Of a stretch of DNA of 64,000 nt, positions 8,659 to 17,675 are shown in pieces. The stretch is taken from positions 29,517 to 93,516 of the forward strand of contig CAVHYP010000002.1 of assembly GCA_963640465.1 (NCBI GenBank), in the 5' to 3' direction. Every line of letters starts with the position of its first letter. Within the stretch, counting starts at the first letter, position 1. Position numbers and translations under genes: made by a program. This DNA is from Colivivens sp963640465 (GTDB lineage Bacteria > Bacteroidota > Bacteroidia > Bacteroidales > Bacteroidaceae). Below the pieces are notes generated by a model. It did not search any database. It saw nothing but the letters and a program-made list of their open reading frames with translations, and was not told the origin of the DNA.

Positions 8659-9372
8659 ATGAACCCGCAAGCAGGAGAAATACTCTGTTTCAACAAACCT
8701 TACAGATGGACCTCGTTTGATCTTGTATCGAAAGTGAGGGGAGCATTGAAACACCGTTTGGAAACAAAGAAACTGAAGGTGGGTCATGCAGGGACACTCG
8801 ACCCGTTGGCAACAGGAGTTCTTGTTGTGTGTACGGGGAAGGCAACCAAACGTATTGATGAGTTGCAGTCCGGTGTAAAGGAATATGTGGCAACATTGAA
8901 GTTGGGCGCTACGACCCCATCTTTTGACAAGGAAACGGAGGAAGATGCAGTCTATCCGACAGACCATATAACGCGCGAGCTCATCGAGAGTACGCTGCCC
9001 CAATTCATCGGTACTGTCATGCAAGTACCACCAGCCTATTCGGCAGTGAAGATTAACGGGAAACGAGCCTACAATCTTGCACGTAAAGGCGAAGAGGTAG
9101 AGCTGAAAGCCAAACAACTCACTATCGATGAAATCGAACTTATGCAATGTGATATACCCGAGAATGTGATGATTAGGGTCGTGTGCAGTAAGGGAACTTA
9201 TATAAGGGCGTTGGCAAGAGATATTGGCAAGGCATTGAATACAGGTGCATATCTGACGGACTTGTGCCGTACGCGTGTCGGGAACTTTAAACTGTCGGAA
9301 TGCTTGGACATCAATGATTTTGACAGTTGGCTCGATGCCCAAGACATAAAGCAGGAGATAAAGAACGATTGA
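8659..9372 (+). CDS. truB: tRNA pseudouridine-55 synthase
   Basis: A 237-residue enzyme that converts U55 of the tRNA T-loop to pseudouridine. The catalytic aspartate sits in GHAGTLDPLATGVL (residues about 41-54). KEYVATLKLGATTPSFD and VPPAYSAVKINGKRAYNLAR are the other conserved blocks, and RVVCSKGTYIRALARDIG closes the active site. It is a short form without an extended C-terminal domain, as usual in Bacteroidetes. The start is preceded by AATAGGACG, which is shared with folK. It lies between uppP and queA. Confidence 0.95.
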   Translation: MNPQAGEILCFNKPYRWTSFDLVSKVRGALKHRLETKKLKVGHAGTLDPLATGVLVVCTGKATKRIDELQSGVKEYVATLKLGATTPSFDKETEEDAVYPTDHITRELIESTLPQFIGTVMQVPPAYSAVKINGKRAYNLARKGEEVELKAKQLTIDEIELMQCDIPENVMIRVVCSKGTYIRALARDIGKALNTGAYLTDLCRTRVGNFKLSECLDINDFDSWLDAQDIKQEIKND

Positions 9373-9527
9373 AACACGTACGGACAACTAAATCGGACAA
9401 GAATACAGGCAAGTACTTCGGACAAGTACAAATAATGCAGATAAGTTTAAGTAATAGAGATAAGTAATATCGACAAGTACTTTCGACAGTAATTAGACAA
9501 GTTATAGACAAGTAATAATAAGAAAAG
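9373..9527 (+). repeat. Degenerate repeat-rich truB-queA spacer
   Basis: The 155-base spacer contains GACAAGTA or close variants about seven times at irregular 16-25 bp steps (for example around 9419, 9471, 9497 and 9509). No coding capacity is evident. Confidence 0.55.
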
Positions 9528-10586
9528 ATGAAGCTTTCACAATTTAAGTTCAAACTCCCGGAAGAGAACATCGGAATTGAACCTCCTTTCAACAGAGATG
9601 AGGCTCGAATGATGGTGTTGCACAAGTCAACAGGAGATTTGGAACATTGCCTATTCAAAGACATTATCAACTATTTCGAAGAGAAGGATGTGTTCATCCT
9701 AAACAACACCAAGATGTTTCCGGCACGTCTTTACGGTAACAAGGAGAAGACTGGTGCTATAATTGAAGTGTTCCTTCTTCGTGAGTTGGACGAAAGGGCA
9801 AGGCTTTGGGATGTATTGGTCGACCCTGCCAGAAAAATCAGAATTGGTAACAAACTGTATTTTGGACCAGACAACTCAATGGTAGCCGAAGTCATCGACA
9901 ATACTACCTCACGTGGGCGTACTCTGCGTTTCCTCTATGATGGTCCGCACGATGAATTCAAGGAATCATTGTATGCTCTTGGAGAAGCACCGATAACCGA
10001 TGAAATCAGAAAGCTTAGGAAGGTGACTCCTGAAGATATGGTCAATTTCCAGACAATCTTTGCTGAACAGGAAGGCGCTGTTACAGCTCCGGTTACGGGT
10101 TTGCATTTCTCTCGCGAACTGTTTAAGCGTATGGAGATTAAAGGAATCGACCGCACATTCATAACTCTGCATGCAGGACTCGGAAACTTCCGTGCCATTG
10201 ATGTGGAAGACCTTACAAAACACAAGACCGACAGTGAGCAGATGTTCGTGGAGAAGGAATCTTGTGATATGGTAAACATGGCAAAGGAAGAGGGACATAA
10301 TGTGTGTGCAGTGGGCACAACTACAATGCGCGCTATCGAAACAGCGGTTGGTCCAGGCGGAATACTGAAGGAATTTGAGGGCTGGACGAATAAGTTTATA
10401 TTCCCTCCCTACGAATTTGGCGTTGCCAATACTTTCGTTGCCAACTTCCAGTTGCCTATGTCGCTCATGTACATGATGCAGTGCGCTTTTGGCGGTTATG
10501 AGTATGTGAAGAACGCTTATGAAACTGCCATAAAGGAAGGCTACCATTTTGGCGCTTATGGCGATGCTCTGCTCATCGTTGAATAA
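9528..10586 (+). CDS. queA: S-adenosylmethionine:tRNA ribosyltransferase-isomerase
   Basis: A 352-residue enzyme of queuosine synthesis that transfers the ribosyl part of SAM to preQ1 in tRNA, forming epoxyqueuosine. Conserved blocks include FNLPxxxI-like KLPEENIGIEPPFNRDEARM at the N-terminus, FILNNTKMFPARLYG, GAVTAPVTGLHF, and ITLHAGLGNFRAI. The length is typical. It is in a run of same-strand genes and its stop lies inside a 15-bp direct repeat. The other queuosine genes (queC, D, E, G) are not in the window. Confidence 0.95.
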   Translation: MKLSQFKFKLPEENIGIEPPFNRDEARMMVLHKSTGDLEHCLFKDIINYFEEKDVFILNNTKMFPARLYGNKEKTGAIIEVFLLRELDERARLWDVLVDPARKIRIGNKLYFGPDNSMVAEVIDNTTSRGRTLRFLYDGPHDEFKESLYALGEAPITDEIRKLRKVTPEDMVNFQTIFAEQEGAVTAPVTGLHFSRELFKRMEIKGIDRTFITLHAGLGNFRAIDVEDLTKHKTDSEQMFVEKESCDMVNMAKEEGHNVCAVGTTTMRAIETAVGPGGILKEFEGWTNKFIFPPYEFGVANTFVANFQLPMSLMYMMQCAFGGYEYVKNAYETAIKEGYHFGAYGDALLIVE

Positions 10587-10668
10587 TGTAGCGTTGAATA
10601 ATAGAATATAGCGCTGTATGATGGATGTGAATGATGGAATATAACATTAAATGATGGAAAATAGGACG
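10577..10668 (+). repeat. Direct repeats joining the queA stop to the folK start
   Basis: CGTTGAATAAT at 10577-10587, which contains the queA stop, repeats at 10592-10602 with a 15-bp period. GAATGATGGAATATAAC at about 10629 and AAATGATGGAAAATAGG at about 10649 are a second pair leading up to the folK start. Confidence 0.6.
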
Positions 10669-11133
10669 ATGCACAAGGTTTATTTCGGTCTTGGCTCAAA
10701 CTTGGGTGACAAGCAGGATAACTTGAATGATGCAATCGAAATGATAAAGAATCGGATTGGGACAGTAGTTGCCCAATCCGATTTTATCGTGACAGAACCT
10801 GTTGGTTTCGTCAGCAATCATACTTTTCTTAATGCTGCCATCGTTGTTGAAACATTGCTGTCACCGAAGGAAGTATTGCGGCTGACACAACGGATTGAAT
10901 CTGACTTGGGGCGCATACACAAGTCGGTTGACGGAGTCTATGACGATAGAATCATAGATGTGGATATCTTGTTGTATGATGATGTTACGGTTAATTCGTC
11001 TGATTTGACAATACCGCACCCCAGAATGAAAGAACGGCGTTTTGTACTTGAGCCTTTGAATCAGTTGACTCCCGGTTTGGTTATACCAGGGGAAATGCTG
11101 ACGATATCTGAGCTGCTTGCTTGTATATCTTGA
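10669..11133 (+). CDS. folK: 2-amino-4-hydroxy-6-hydroxymethyldihydropteridine pyrophosphokinase
   Basis: A folate-pathway enzyme that transfers pyrophosphate from ATP to hydroxymethyldihydropterin. Recognisable blocks are YFGLGSNLGDKQDN at the N-terminus, the pterin-binding middle, DDRIIDVDILLYDD, and LTIPHPRMKERRFVLEPL. I chose ATG 10669 because AATAGGACG precedes it exactly as before truB, and MHKVYFGLGSN matches the family start; ATGs at 10651 and 10654 would add up to six residues that lie in repeat sequence. The last 53 bases overlap the convergent TatD-like gene. Confidence 0.92.
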   Translation: MHKVYFGLGSNLGDKQDNLNDAIEMIKNRIGTVVAQSDFIVTEPVGFVSNHTFLNAAIVVETLLSPKEVLRLTQRIESDLGRIHKSVDGVYDDRIIDVDILLYDDVTVNSSDLTIPHPRMKERRFVLEPLNQLTPGLVIPGEMLTISELLACIS

Positions 11134-11740
11134 GCTTCAATTCATCTACGGAAATATCTAGCGCTTGAGCGATATTCTGATAATGCTTCATTATGTCTGT
11201 GTAGTCTTCGTCTGTTTCCAACCATATTCGGCTTGTAGAGTAGGCTAGACGTAATGCCTGTGCATTGTATCGCTGTCCGAATGAAAGTTCTATTCCTTGA
11301 CTAATCAGTTGCTTCGCTGTTTGTCCGTTCTTTCTGAAACCATGCATAATCCATGGCTGTTTGGGCTTTAGTTCTTTCTTCAAACGAATGATTTCATCGA
11401 TGGATTTGACGCAGTGCATTATTAATGGCTTCTTTACGCTCTCTGCAATTTCAATCTGACGTCTGAATATCATCTCCTGTATATCCATCCCTGCTCCTTT
11501 CAAAGCATCAATTCCGGCTTCACCTATTGCGATGACTTCATCCATGGATGCTTTGTCCTTGAGCATTTTGATGCTTTGATTGATGAAGTCTGGATTCGTT
11601 TGTGCTTTAGTGGATAGGTATGGGTGTATTCCTATAGAACAAGATGAAACCACTTCTTCGTCGAAACTTCGGTTGAGTATAGATAAAATCTCTTTGTCAG
11701 GGGTTCGGCTGTGAGTGTGTATGTCGATGTATGGAATCAT
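11081..11740 (-). CDS. TatD family metal-dependent hydrolase
   Basis: A 219-residue TIM-barrel hydrolase of the TatD type, probably a metal-dependent nuclease. The first metal site is YIDIHTHS near the N-terminus, the glutamate ligand is in IGEAGID, histidine ligands are in PLIMHCVKS and WIMHGFRKN, and the late aspartate is in WLETDED. It is shorter than E. coli TatD (about 260). ATG 11740 gives MIPYIDIHTH, the usual start. Upstream in-frame ATGs (11773, 11821) would overlap yidD. The 3' end overlaps convergent folK by 53 bp. It is last in the minus-strand run DUF4271-hemD-rnpA-yidD. Confidence 0.82.
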   Translation of the reverse strand: MIPYIDIHTHSRTPDKEILSILNRSFDEEVVSSCSIGIHPYLSTKAQTNPDFINQSIKMLKDKASMDEVIAIGEAGIDALKGAGMDIQEMIFRRQIEIAESVKKPLIMHCVKSIDEIIRLKKELKPKQPWIMHGFRKNGQTAKQLISQGIELSFGQRYNAQALRLAYSTSRIWLETDEDYTDIMKHYQNIAQALDISVDELKLKIYKQAAQISSAFPLV

Positions 11741-11756
11741 GTTGTTGGGGCGTAAA

Positions 11757-11999
11757 CTATGGAACTGGGTCATAGCCTGACCCTCCCCATGGATGGCAAC
11801 GGAGAATTCTTCGGATGGCAAGATACGCTCCGTAGAATGGTCCGTGCTTTTTAAGTGCTTCTATTGCATACTGTGAGCATGTGGGCGTGAATCTGCAACA
11901 TGGAGGAAACATGGGCGATATGCACCGCTTGTAAAAGTATATGGGGATAAGCAGTACGACTACAATAGCTTTCCTTATGTATGTCCATGCTTTTTTCAT
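11757..11999 (-). CDS. yidD: Membrane protein insertion efficiency factor
   Basis: An 80-residue protein that aids YidC-dependent insertion of inner-membrane proteins. It has the conserved core IYFYKRCISPMFPPCCRFTPTC (written here with its signature cysteines), then SQYAIEALKKHG and the terminal HPWGGSGYDPVP. It overlaps rnpA by 4 bp (11996-11999), so the two are translationally coupled, as is typical of rnpA-yidD pairs. Confidence 0.95.
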   Translation of the reverse strand: MKKAWTYIRKAIVVVLLIPIYFYKRCISPMFPPCCRFTPTCSQYAIEALKKHGPFYGAYLAIRRILRCHPWGGSGYDPVP

Positions 12000-12376
12000 A
12001 AGGTCTGTATTACTTTATTCATGGCTTTGCCCATGCTCTTGTATACATTGTTATATGTACACAATTGTGAAGCAAGGCATATGTATGCTATGGCAAGACT
12101 GTAGTCTTTGTCCTTAAGGTTGTCCCATAGTATTTGTTTCTGCATCCTGTATGCTTCCCTAGTAAGCCGTTTCATTCTGTTTCTGTCGACGGCATTATGG
12201 AATCGCTTTTTGGGGACGCTTACAAACATGTATGCAGGGTAGTCTCCTTTCGGGATTTTGATATACACAATTCTGAAGGGGAATGCAACTGTTGATTTGT
12301 TTTCCCCTCCGAATAGACGATCAATAAGCAACTTGCTTGTTATTCGCTCTGCTTTCTTGAATCTGTGTGTATGCAA
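11996..12376 (-). CDS. rnpA: Ribonuclease P protein component
   Basis: A 126-residue basic protein subunit of RNase P, which trims the 5' leader of tRNA precursors. The motif DRNRMKRLTREAYR is the RNR RNA-binding signature. The only start that keeps the N-terminal block (HRFKKAERITSKLLIDRLF) is a TTG codon at 12376, since a stop codon lies just upstream in frame. The rpmH gene that usually precedes rnpA in other phyla is absent; hemD is upstream instead, as in many Bacteroidetes. Confidence 0.92.
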   Translation of the reverse strand: MHTHRFKKAERITSKLLIDRLFGGENKSTVAFPFRIVYIKIPKGDYPAYMFVSVPKKRFHNAVDRNRMKRLTREAYRMQKQILWDNLKDKDYSLAIAYICLASQLCTYNNVYKSMGKAMNKVIQTL

Positions 12377-12626
12377 TAGCTACTGATAATATATAAGGTG
12401 GTTTTAAATTGCCACCGTAAGGTTTCTTGTTTCTTGTTGTGTGAGTTTTGCCTTCTTTTGAACTAGCTCCGGTACAAACTGCAAGTTCATTCGTCTGTAA
12501 TGCTTGTATTACTCTGTTGCTCTCTTGCACTTTAGTCCTGGAACTAATCCCGAAATATGACAAAGATTTTTCCTAAAACTTCTCTATCATGAGAGTTGCG
12601 GTTTGTACCGTACAATCAATCAAGTA

Positions 12627-13364
12627 TTACGGATTCTTCTTCAGATAGTCTTCAATCAACGCAGGAACAGAACGTAGCTCCGGTGTGAGTTTCAAGTCGA
12701 CTCTGAGATTGAGTTTCTCGGCTTCCTCTACAGTCTTTGTTCCAAGGCATGCAATTGCGATGTTGCCTTGCTCGAAGTTAGGGAAGTTCTTGAGCAGAGA
12801 ATGTAATCCTTCAGGACTGAAGAACACTAGAATGTCGTAGTCGAATGCTTCATCAGGAGCAAAATCGTTTTGTATGGTGTAATACATCACAGCTTCCGTG
12901 TGGTTCAGGTTCGCACCATCCAATACTTCCTTCAGTTCGTCGTCGTGCTTTGATGATTGTGGCACGAAGTATTTCTCTGTCTTATGCTTTACCATGATAG
13001 GAATCAGATCCTCAATCTTGCCTGTTGCCGGGAAGAATACTTTGCGCTTTCTGTACTGGATGTATTTCTGCAGATAAAGACCAATCATCTCTGACTTGCA
13101 GAAGTACTTCATGCTTTCCGGTATGGTTACTCGCAGTTCTTTGCATAGTCTGAAGAACTGGTCGATTGCATGGCGTGATGAAAATACGACTGCTGTGTGG
13201 TCCAAAATTGAGACCCTTTGCTGACGGAAGTCCTTAGGGGTCATGGGGTCAATCCTTATAAAAGGTCTGAATACAATCTCAACACCGTATTTCTCAGCGA
13301 TGTCAAAATAAGGAGATTTCTCTGTTTGAGGTTTTGGTTGTGAAACTAAAATCTTTTTAGCCAT
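12627..13364 (-). CDS. hemD: Uroporphyrinogen-III synthase
   Basis: A 245-residue two-domain enzyme that cyclises hydroxymethylbilane to uroporphyrinogen III in tetrapyrrole synthesis. Recognised by the overall pattern typical of Bacteroidetes HemD: AKKILVSQPKP at the N-terminus, AVVFSSRHAIDQFF, KYFVPQSS, and FDILVFFSPEGLHSL with IACLGTKTVEEAE near the end. Sequence conservation in this family is low, so the call rests on these blocks and the context (DUF4271-hemD-rnpA). A TACTTTTG box on the minus strand at 13448-13455, inside the upstream gene, could give hemD its own promoter. Confidence 0.85.
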   Translation of the reverse strand: MAKKILVSQPKPQTEKSPYFDIAEKYGVEIVFRPFIRIDPMTPKDFRQQRVSILDHTAVVFSSRHAIDQFFRLCKELRVTIPESMKYFCKSEMIGLYLQKYIQYRKRKVFFPATGKIEDLIPIMVKHKTEKYFVPQSSKHDDELKEVLDGANLNHTEAVMYYTIQNDFAPDEAFDYDILVFFSPEGLHSLLKNFPNFEQGNIAIACLGTKTVEEAEKLNLRVDLKLTPELRSVPALIEDYLKKNP

Positions 13365-13387
13365 GAGTCACTTTGTTTGTCCAACGA

Positions 13388-14080
13388 TTACAATGTAATA
13401 TCCTTCAATATGTGCCACACAATTAGTGTGGGCATTATTTCCACGCTGCAAAAGTACAAAAAAAACAGCACACCACCATGTATTTTCGGCCGGAAGTTAA
13501 CATATAGCTTGCAGAGTAATAGTATCTTCTGTAAAATGATAACTACGGATAGACAAAATGCAGGGTTTATTATTGAGCTGTTGTAGTATATTTGAATCAG
13601 TGACAACGGGAATGCAATGATTGAAACAATTGCTATGGAGAAGAACACAGCCGACATCCAACTGCGTCCCTTGTCGGAGTTGAAGAAGGTCCAGTTGATG
13701 AATGAATACAGAATCCATTTGATGAAGATGAGCAGTGATATGTATAGCAGTGACTCCAGGAGTAAACTGTATTGCGGACAGGATTGTGCTGCACTAATCA
13801 GATTGGAATAGAAGATTGTGCTGGCTGACAGACAGCCGATGAATATTAGCAGTATAATATCGACAAGCTCTTGATTGCTCGTGATAATCTCATTTGATGC
13901 GTATATTTGCCGTGACGAGAAGAATGTGCTGAACTTATACAGAAGAATCATTCGGCTTCTGTATAGAACAAAGGTGAAGAGCATAAAAAGCAGGATGGCA
14001 CCAACGGTGATGATGCTGTCGTTTTTCAATAGATATGCTCTACTGATGCTTTCTATGCCTTCGCTGACTTGTTCAATCAT
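13388..14080 (-). CDS. DUF4271 integral membrane protein
   Basis: A 230-residue protein with about six hydrophobic segments and few charges, matching the DUF4271 family that accompanies hemD in Bacteroidetes. It lies 23 bp upstream of hemD and 18 bp downstream of metK on the same strand. The function is unknown; the conserved linkage to hemD suggests a connection with haem metabolism or its membrane delivery, but nothing in the sequence proves it. Confidence 0.8.
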   Translation of the reverse strand: MIEQVSEGIESISRAYLLKNDSIITVGAILLFMLFTFVLYRSRMILLYKFSTFFSSRQIYASNEIITSNQELVDIILLIFIGCLSASTIFYSNLISAAQSCPQYSLLLESLLYISLLIFIKWILYSFINWTFFNSDKGRSWMSAVFFSIAIVSIIAFPLSLIQIYYNSSIINPAFCLSVVIILQKILLLCKLYVNFRPKIHGGVLFFLYFCSVEIMPTLIVWHILKDITL

Positions 14081-14098
14081 TACTGGTCGGTTCTGAAA

Positions 14099-15367
14099 CT
14101 ACTGGATATTGAATTCCTTTTTTATGGTCTCAATCATGTCGAGCTTTTCCCATGTGAACAGTTCTACGTCCATGTCCAGTATCTTGTTTGGCTGATATGG
14201 GCTTGGGAAATGCTTTGTCACAATCTTAGGCTCTCGTCCCATGTGTCCATATGCAGCGGTCTCTGCATAAATTGGTTTGCGGAGTTTCAAGTCACGTTCA
14301 ATGGCGAATGGGGTGAGGTCAAACATCTTCCCAATCTTTTCTGCAATCTCTTTGTCTGTGTGCTTTGTGTTGGAATGTTCATAAGTGTTCACATATATGC
14401 TTATTGGATGGGAAACTCCAATGGCGTAGCTTAGCTGTACAAGCATCTCATCTGCAACTCCGGCTGCCACCATGTTTTTGGCAATATGGCGTGCTGCATA
14501 GGCTGCAGAACGGTCTACTTTACTTGGGTCCTTTCCTGAGAAGGCTCCTCCACCATGTGCTCCTTTGCCTCCATAGGTGTCGACTATGATTTTCCGTCCC
14601 GTAAGACCTGTGTCTCCATGAGGACCGCCGATGACGAATTTGCCTGTCGGGTTTATATAGTACTTAATCTCATCGGTGAAAAGGCTTTTGATATGTGGCT
14701 CCTTCAACTCGCTTATCACACGTGGGATTAGTATGTTCCTTACGTCGTCTTTTATCTTCTCGAGCATCTTTTCATCGTTATCCATGAATTCATCGTGTTG
14801 TGTGGATACGACGATGGAATCGATTCTGTGTGGCTTACCATTGTCATCGTATTCGATTGTTACCTGGCTTTTGCTGTCAGGACGCAAATATGTCATTTGC
14901 TTGCCTTCGCGACGAATCTCTGCAAGTGTTGTCAAAATGTGATGGCTCAAATCCAGTGAAATAGGCATATAGTTGGCTGTTTCATTGGTAGCATAACCGA
15001 ACATGATACCTTGGTCGCCTGCGCCTTGGTCTGCCTTGTCTTCTCTATCAACTCCTTGGTTGATATCTGCACTTTGTTCGTGTACGGTGGATAGGATGCC
15101 ACAACTTTCAGCATCGAACTTATACTCTGCCTTGGTGTAGCCAATCTTCTTGATGACGTCTCTGGCTGCTTTCTGCATGTCGATGTGTGCCTTTGACTTC
15201 ACTTCGCCTGCAATGACAACCAAACCTGTGGTAACCAATGTCTCACATGCCACCTTGGAGTCGGAGTCGAATGCCAGATAATTGTCGAGTATGGCATCCG
15301 AAATCTGGTCGGCAACCTTGTCTGGATGCCCTTCACTTACTGATTCTGATGTAAATAAATAACCCAT
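14099..15367 (-). CDS. metK: S-adenosylmethionine synthetase
   Basis: A 422-residue enzyme that makes SAM from methionine and ATP. Conserved signatures are GHPDKVADQISDAILD near the N-terminus, GAGDQGIMFGYA in the middle, and GGGAFSGKDPSKVDRSAAY carrying the phosphate-binding loop. The sequence between the middle and last motifs includes the family block FVIGGPHGDTGLTGRK. It is expressed from a strong Bacteroidetes promoter at 15522-15553 and has a SAM-II-like riboswitch in its leader, which should shut it off when SAM is plentiful. Confidence 0.97.
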   Translation of the reverse strand: MGYLFTSESVSEGHPDKVADQISDAILDNYLAFDSDSKVACETLVTTGLVVIAGEVKSKAHIDMQKAARDVIKKIGYTKAEYKFDAESCGILSTVHEQSADINQGVDREDKADQGAGDQGIMFGYATNETANYMPISLDLSHHILTTLAEIRREGKQMTYLRPDSKSQVTIEYDDNGKPHRIDSIVVSTQHDEFMDNDEKMLEKIKDDVRNILIPRVISELKEPHIKSLFTDEIKYYINPTGKFVIGGPHGDTGLTGRKIIVDTYGGKGAHGGGAFSGKDPSKVDRSAAYAARHIAKNMVAAGVADEMLVQLSYAIGVSHPISIYVNTYEHSNTKHTDKEIAEKIGKMFDLTPFAIERDLKLRKPIYAETAAYGHMGREPKIVTKHFPSPYQPNKILDMDVELFTWEKLDMIETIKKEFNIQ

Positions 15368-15457
15368 TCTAATTTTTTATTTGATAGTTGATAATAAAAT
15401 TAGTGGGAGAACTTGGGGAAAGATGCAAACAATTAAAGCTTTGTAGTCGGCATTTGA

Positions 15458-15511
15458 TTGTCTTTTTAGCATTTTTTACTGTGGTTGCAAGCTGCCCAAA
15501 TCTGTCCACGT
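15458..15511 (-). promoter_or_regulatory. SAM-II-like riboswitch upstream of metK
   Basis: Read on the minus strand, the leader has CGTGG (15510-15506), then GATTTGGGCAGCTTGCAA, then CCAC (15484-15481) closing a stem, then GTAAAAAATGCTAAAAAG. The elements GATTTG, GCTTGCAA, the pairing arms and the distal GCTAAA match the SAM-II (metA) aptamer, an H-type pseudoknot, in the same order and close spacing. The aptamer begins at about the expected transcription start and lies upstream of a SAM synthetase gene, so negative feedback by SAM is expected. A covariance-model search was not run. Confidence 0.82.
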
Positions 15512-15521
15512 TTTCGAGGCG

Positions 15522-15553
15522 CAAAGTTACACCTTTTTTGTGTAGTGACCAAA
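15522..15553 (-). promoter_or_regulatory. Promoter of metK
   Basis: On the minus strand TTTG (15553-15550) and TAACTTTG (15529-15522) are separated by 20 bp, a full match to the Bacteroidetes promoter. The predicted start of transcription falls right at the riboswitch. The remaining bases up to 15815 show nothing recognisable. Confidence 0.82.
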
Positions 15554-15815
15554 GATTGTGTGCGAAAATCGATAATTATATTGTATTTGAGCTGTTTTGT
15601 AGCGTAAAGTGCAGATTTGCCTCTTATGGTATGATCAAAGTTTTGCAAATTATGAAAACGAGGGATGTTTGAGCTTGTGGTCATACGACCGGTTGCCCAT
15701 CGTTATGCGAACGTATATTCATTTTCTTAATATTTCCGGATGGGATAAGGATGTATGTAAAACCAATCACATTTGGGGCTTGAGGAACTTGGACTGTTTG
15801 GTTGAAGGCGTGTGA

Positions 15816-17669
15816 CTAAAGCTGCTGCATGTCGTTCAACTTTCTGTAATAGCCGTTTATTGCGATGAGTTCGTCATGGGTGCCTTGCTCGACAATGCGT
15901 CCTTCGTGTAAGACGAAAATCTTCTGCGAGTTCTTTATTGTAGACAATCTGTGTGCAATGGCAATGGTTGTTCTTGACTTCATTAGCTTTTCCAGGGCTT
16001 CTTGTACCAACTTTTCAGATTCTGTGTCGAGTGCCGATGTGGCTTCGTCGAGGATGAGGATTGGTGGGTTTTTCAGTATTGCCCTTGCAATGGATATGCG
16101 TTGCCTTTGCCCTCCCGACAGACGACAACCACGGTCGCCTACATTTGTGTTGTAGCCGTCCTCCATGCCCATGATGAAATCGTGTGCGTTGGCAATGCGC
16201 GCTGCTTCTTCCACTTGCTCTTGCGTTGCATCCTGCATGCCGAATGCGATGTTGTTGAATATTGTGTCGTTGAACAGAATGGCTTCCTGGTTTACATTTC
16301 CAATGATACTTCTGAGCGATTCAATTGACATGTCGCGTATGTCGGTGCCATCGATGGTGATTTGACCGGATGTTACATCGTGATAACGTGGAATAAGGTC
16401 TACCAGAGTTGATTTACCGGATCCGGATTGACCTACTATTGCGATGGTTTGTCCCTTCTTTATCTTTATATTTATGTTGTGGAGTATCTCGTGACCTTCA
16501 TTGTAGGAGAAACAAACTTGTTTCATCTCTATTGAGTCGTTCAATCCCAGGGTCTTTACGGCATTCTCCTTTTCAATGATGTTGTTCTCTGCATTGAGAA
16601 TCTTGTTGATACGTTCCATTGATGCCATCCCTTTCTGTATGGTATAACCTGCCTTGGAAAGGTCTTTTACGGGTTGCAGTGTTGTATAGAGAATGACGAG
16701 GTAATATATAAAGGTGCTGGCGTCTATTGGCGAGTTGCCTGAGAAGATGAGGTAACCTCCGAACCACAGCACTATCACAATCATTATTGTTCCAAGGAAT
16801 TCGCTCACTGGATGGGCTGCAGACTGCCTTATTGATACTTTCATGGATATCTTGCGATATTCGTCGTTGACAGCCACGAACTTGCCTTCCATCTTCTTTT
16901 CGGCGATGAATGCTTTGATTATACGAAGTCCGCCCAGCGTTTCTTCGATTATGCTAAGTCCGTCGCTCCACCGGGCTTGTGCAAGTAATGATTTGCTTTT
17001 TAGTTTCTTGCCGATTCTTCCTATGCCTATTGCCAGAAATGGTACTACAAGAAGAACGAAGATTGTCAGTTGCCAACTTAGGGTGCAAAGCGTTCCGATG
17101 TAAACCAATATGAAGATTGGGTTTTTGATGACCATGTCTAGTGAACTTCCAATGGATGAGTCCACTTCGTTGGCGTCGGTGCTTATGCGTGCCAATATGT
17201 CGCCTTTCCTTTCTTCGGTAAAGAAGGAAAGTGGCAGATGCAGAATCTTCTTGTATACTTTAGATCTTATATCGCGTACGATTCCTGTTTTTATTGGCAT
17301 CAGACAAGCTGAACCTCCGAAGTATGCTCCAGTCTTCATCAGTGTGAGCAGACCGAGTATGAGCCCGAGTATCAGTAGGGTGGTTGCTTGCCCGTAGGTC
17401 TCGATGAGTTGCTGGGAGTAGTAGTATCCGTTGTTCTGCGCCACATCGATGAAGTTGTCGATGCTTTGCTTCCATGTCTCTCCTTCGATGAACGGCTTGT
17501 AAACGTATGTTTTGTCTTCAATGTTGAACAGAATTTTAAGGATAGGAATGAGCAAAGTGAATGATATCACGTTGAATACCGCAGTAAGGATATTGAACAT
17601 GAATGTCCCTATCATAAAACCTTTGTAGGGACTGAAGTATTGTCTCATCAACTTGAAGAATTCTCTCAT
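15816..17669 (-). CDS. ABC exporter, fused membrane and ATPase domains (MsbA-like)
   Basis: A 617-residue half-transporter with six N-terminal membrane spans and a C-terminal nucleotide-binding domain. Walker A is GQSGSGKST, the signature is LSGGQRQRISIARAI, Walker B with its glutamate is PILILDEATSALD, and the switch His lies in IAIAHRLST. It would act as a homodimer in the inner membrane. The family includes lipid A flippase MsbA and many multidrug or lipid exporters; the substrate cannot be read from the sequence. RNase H lies immediately upstream (6 bp). Confidence 0.9.
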   Translation of the reverse strand: MREFFKLMRQYFSPYKGFMIGTFMFNILTAVFNVISFTLLIPILKILFNIEDKTYVYKPFIEGETWKQSIDNFIDVAQNNGYYYSQQLIETYGQATTLLILGLILGLLTLMKTGAYFGGSACLMPIKTGIVRDIRSKVYKKILHLPLSFFTEERKGDILARISTDANEVDSSIGSSLDMVIKNPIFILVYIGTLCTLSWQLTIFVLLVVPFLAIGIGRIGKKLKSKSLLAQARWSDGLSIIEETLGGLRIIKAFIAEKKMEGKFVAVNDEYRKISMKVSIRQSAAHPVSEFLGTIMIVIVLWFGGYLIFSGNSPIDASTFIYYLVILYTTLQPVKDLSKAGYTIQKGMASMERINKILNAENNIIEKENAVKTLGLNDSIEMKQVCFSYNEGHEILHNINIKIKKGQTIAIVGQSGSGKSTLVDLIPRYHDVTSGQITIDGTDIRDMSIESLRSIIGNVNQEAILFNDTIFNNIAFGMQDATQEQVEEAARIANAHDFIMGMEDGYNTNVGDRGCRLSGGQRQRISIARAILKNPPILILDEATSALDTESEKLVQEALEKLMKSRTTIAIAHRLSTIKNSQKIFVLHEGRIVEQGTHDELIAINGYYRKLNDMQQL

Positions 17670-17675
17670 TGCGGT

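Noticed and set aside
12321..12563. Small minus-strand frame overlapping the rnpA 5' end
   Set aside because: It overlaps rnpA and encodes no recognisable protein; the region shows only AT-rich spacer.
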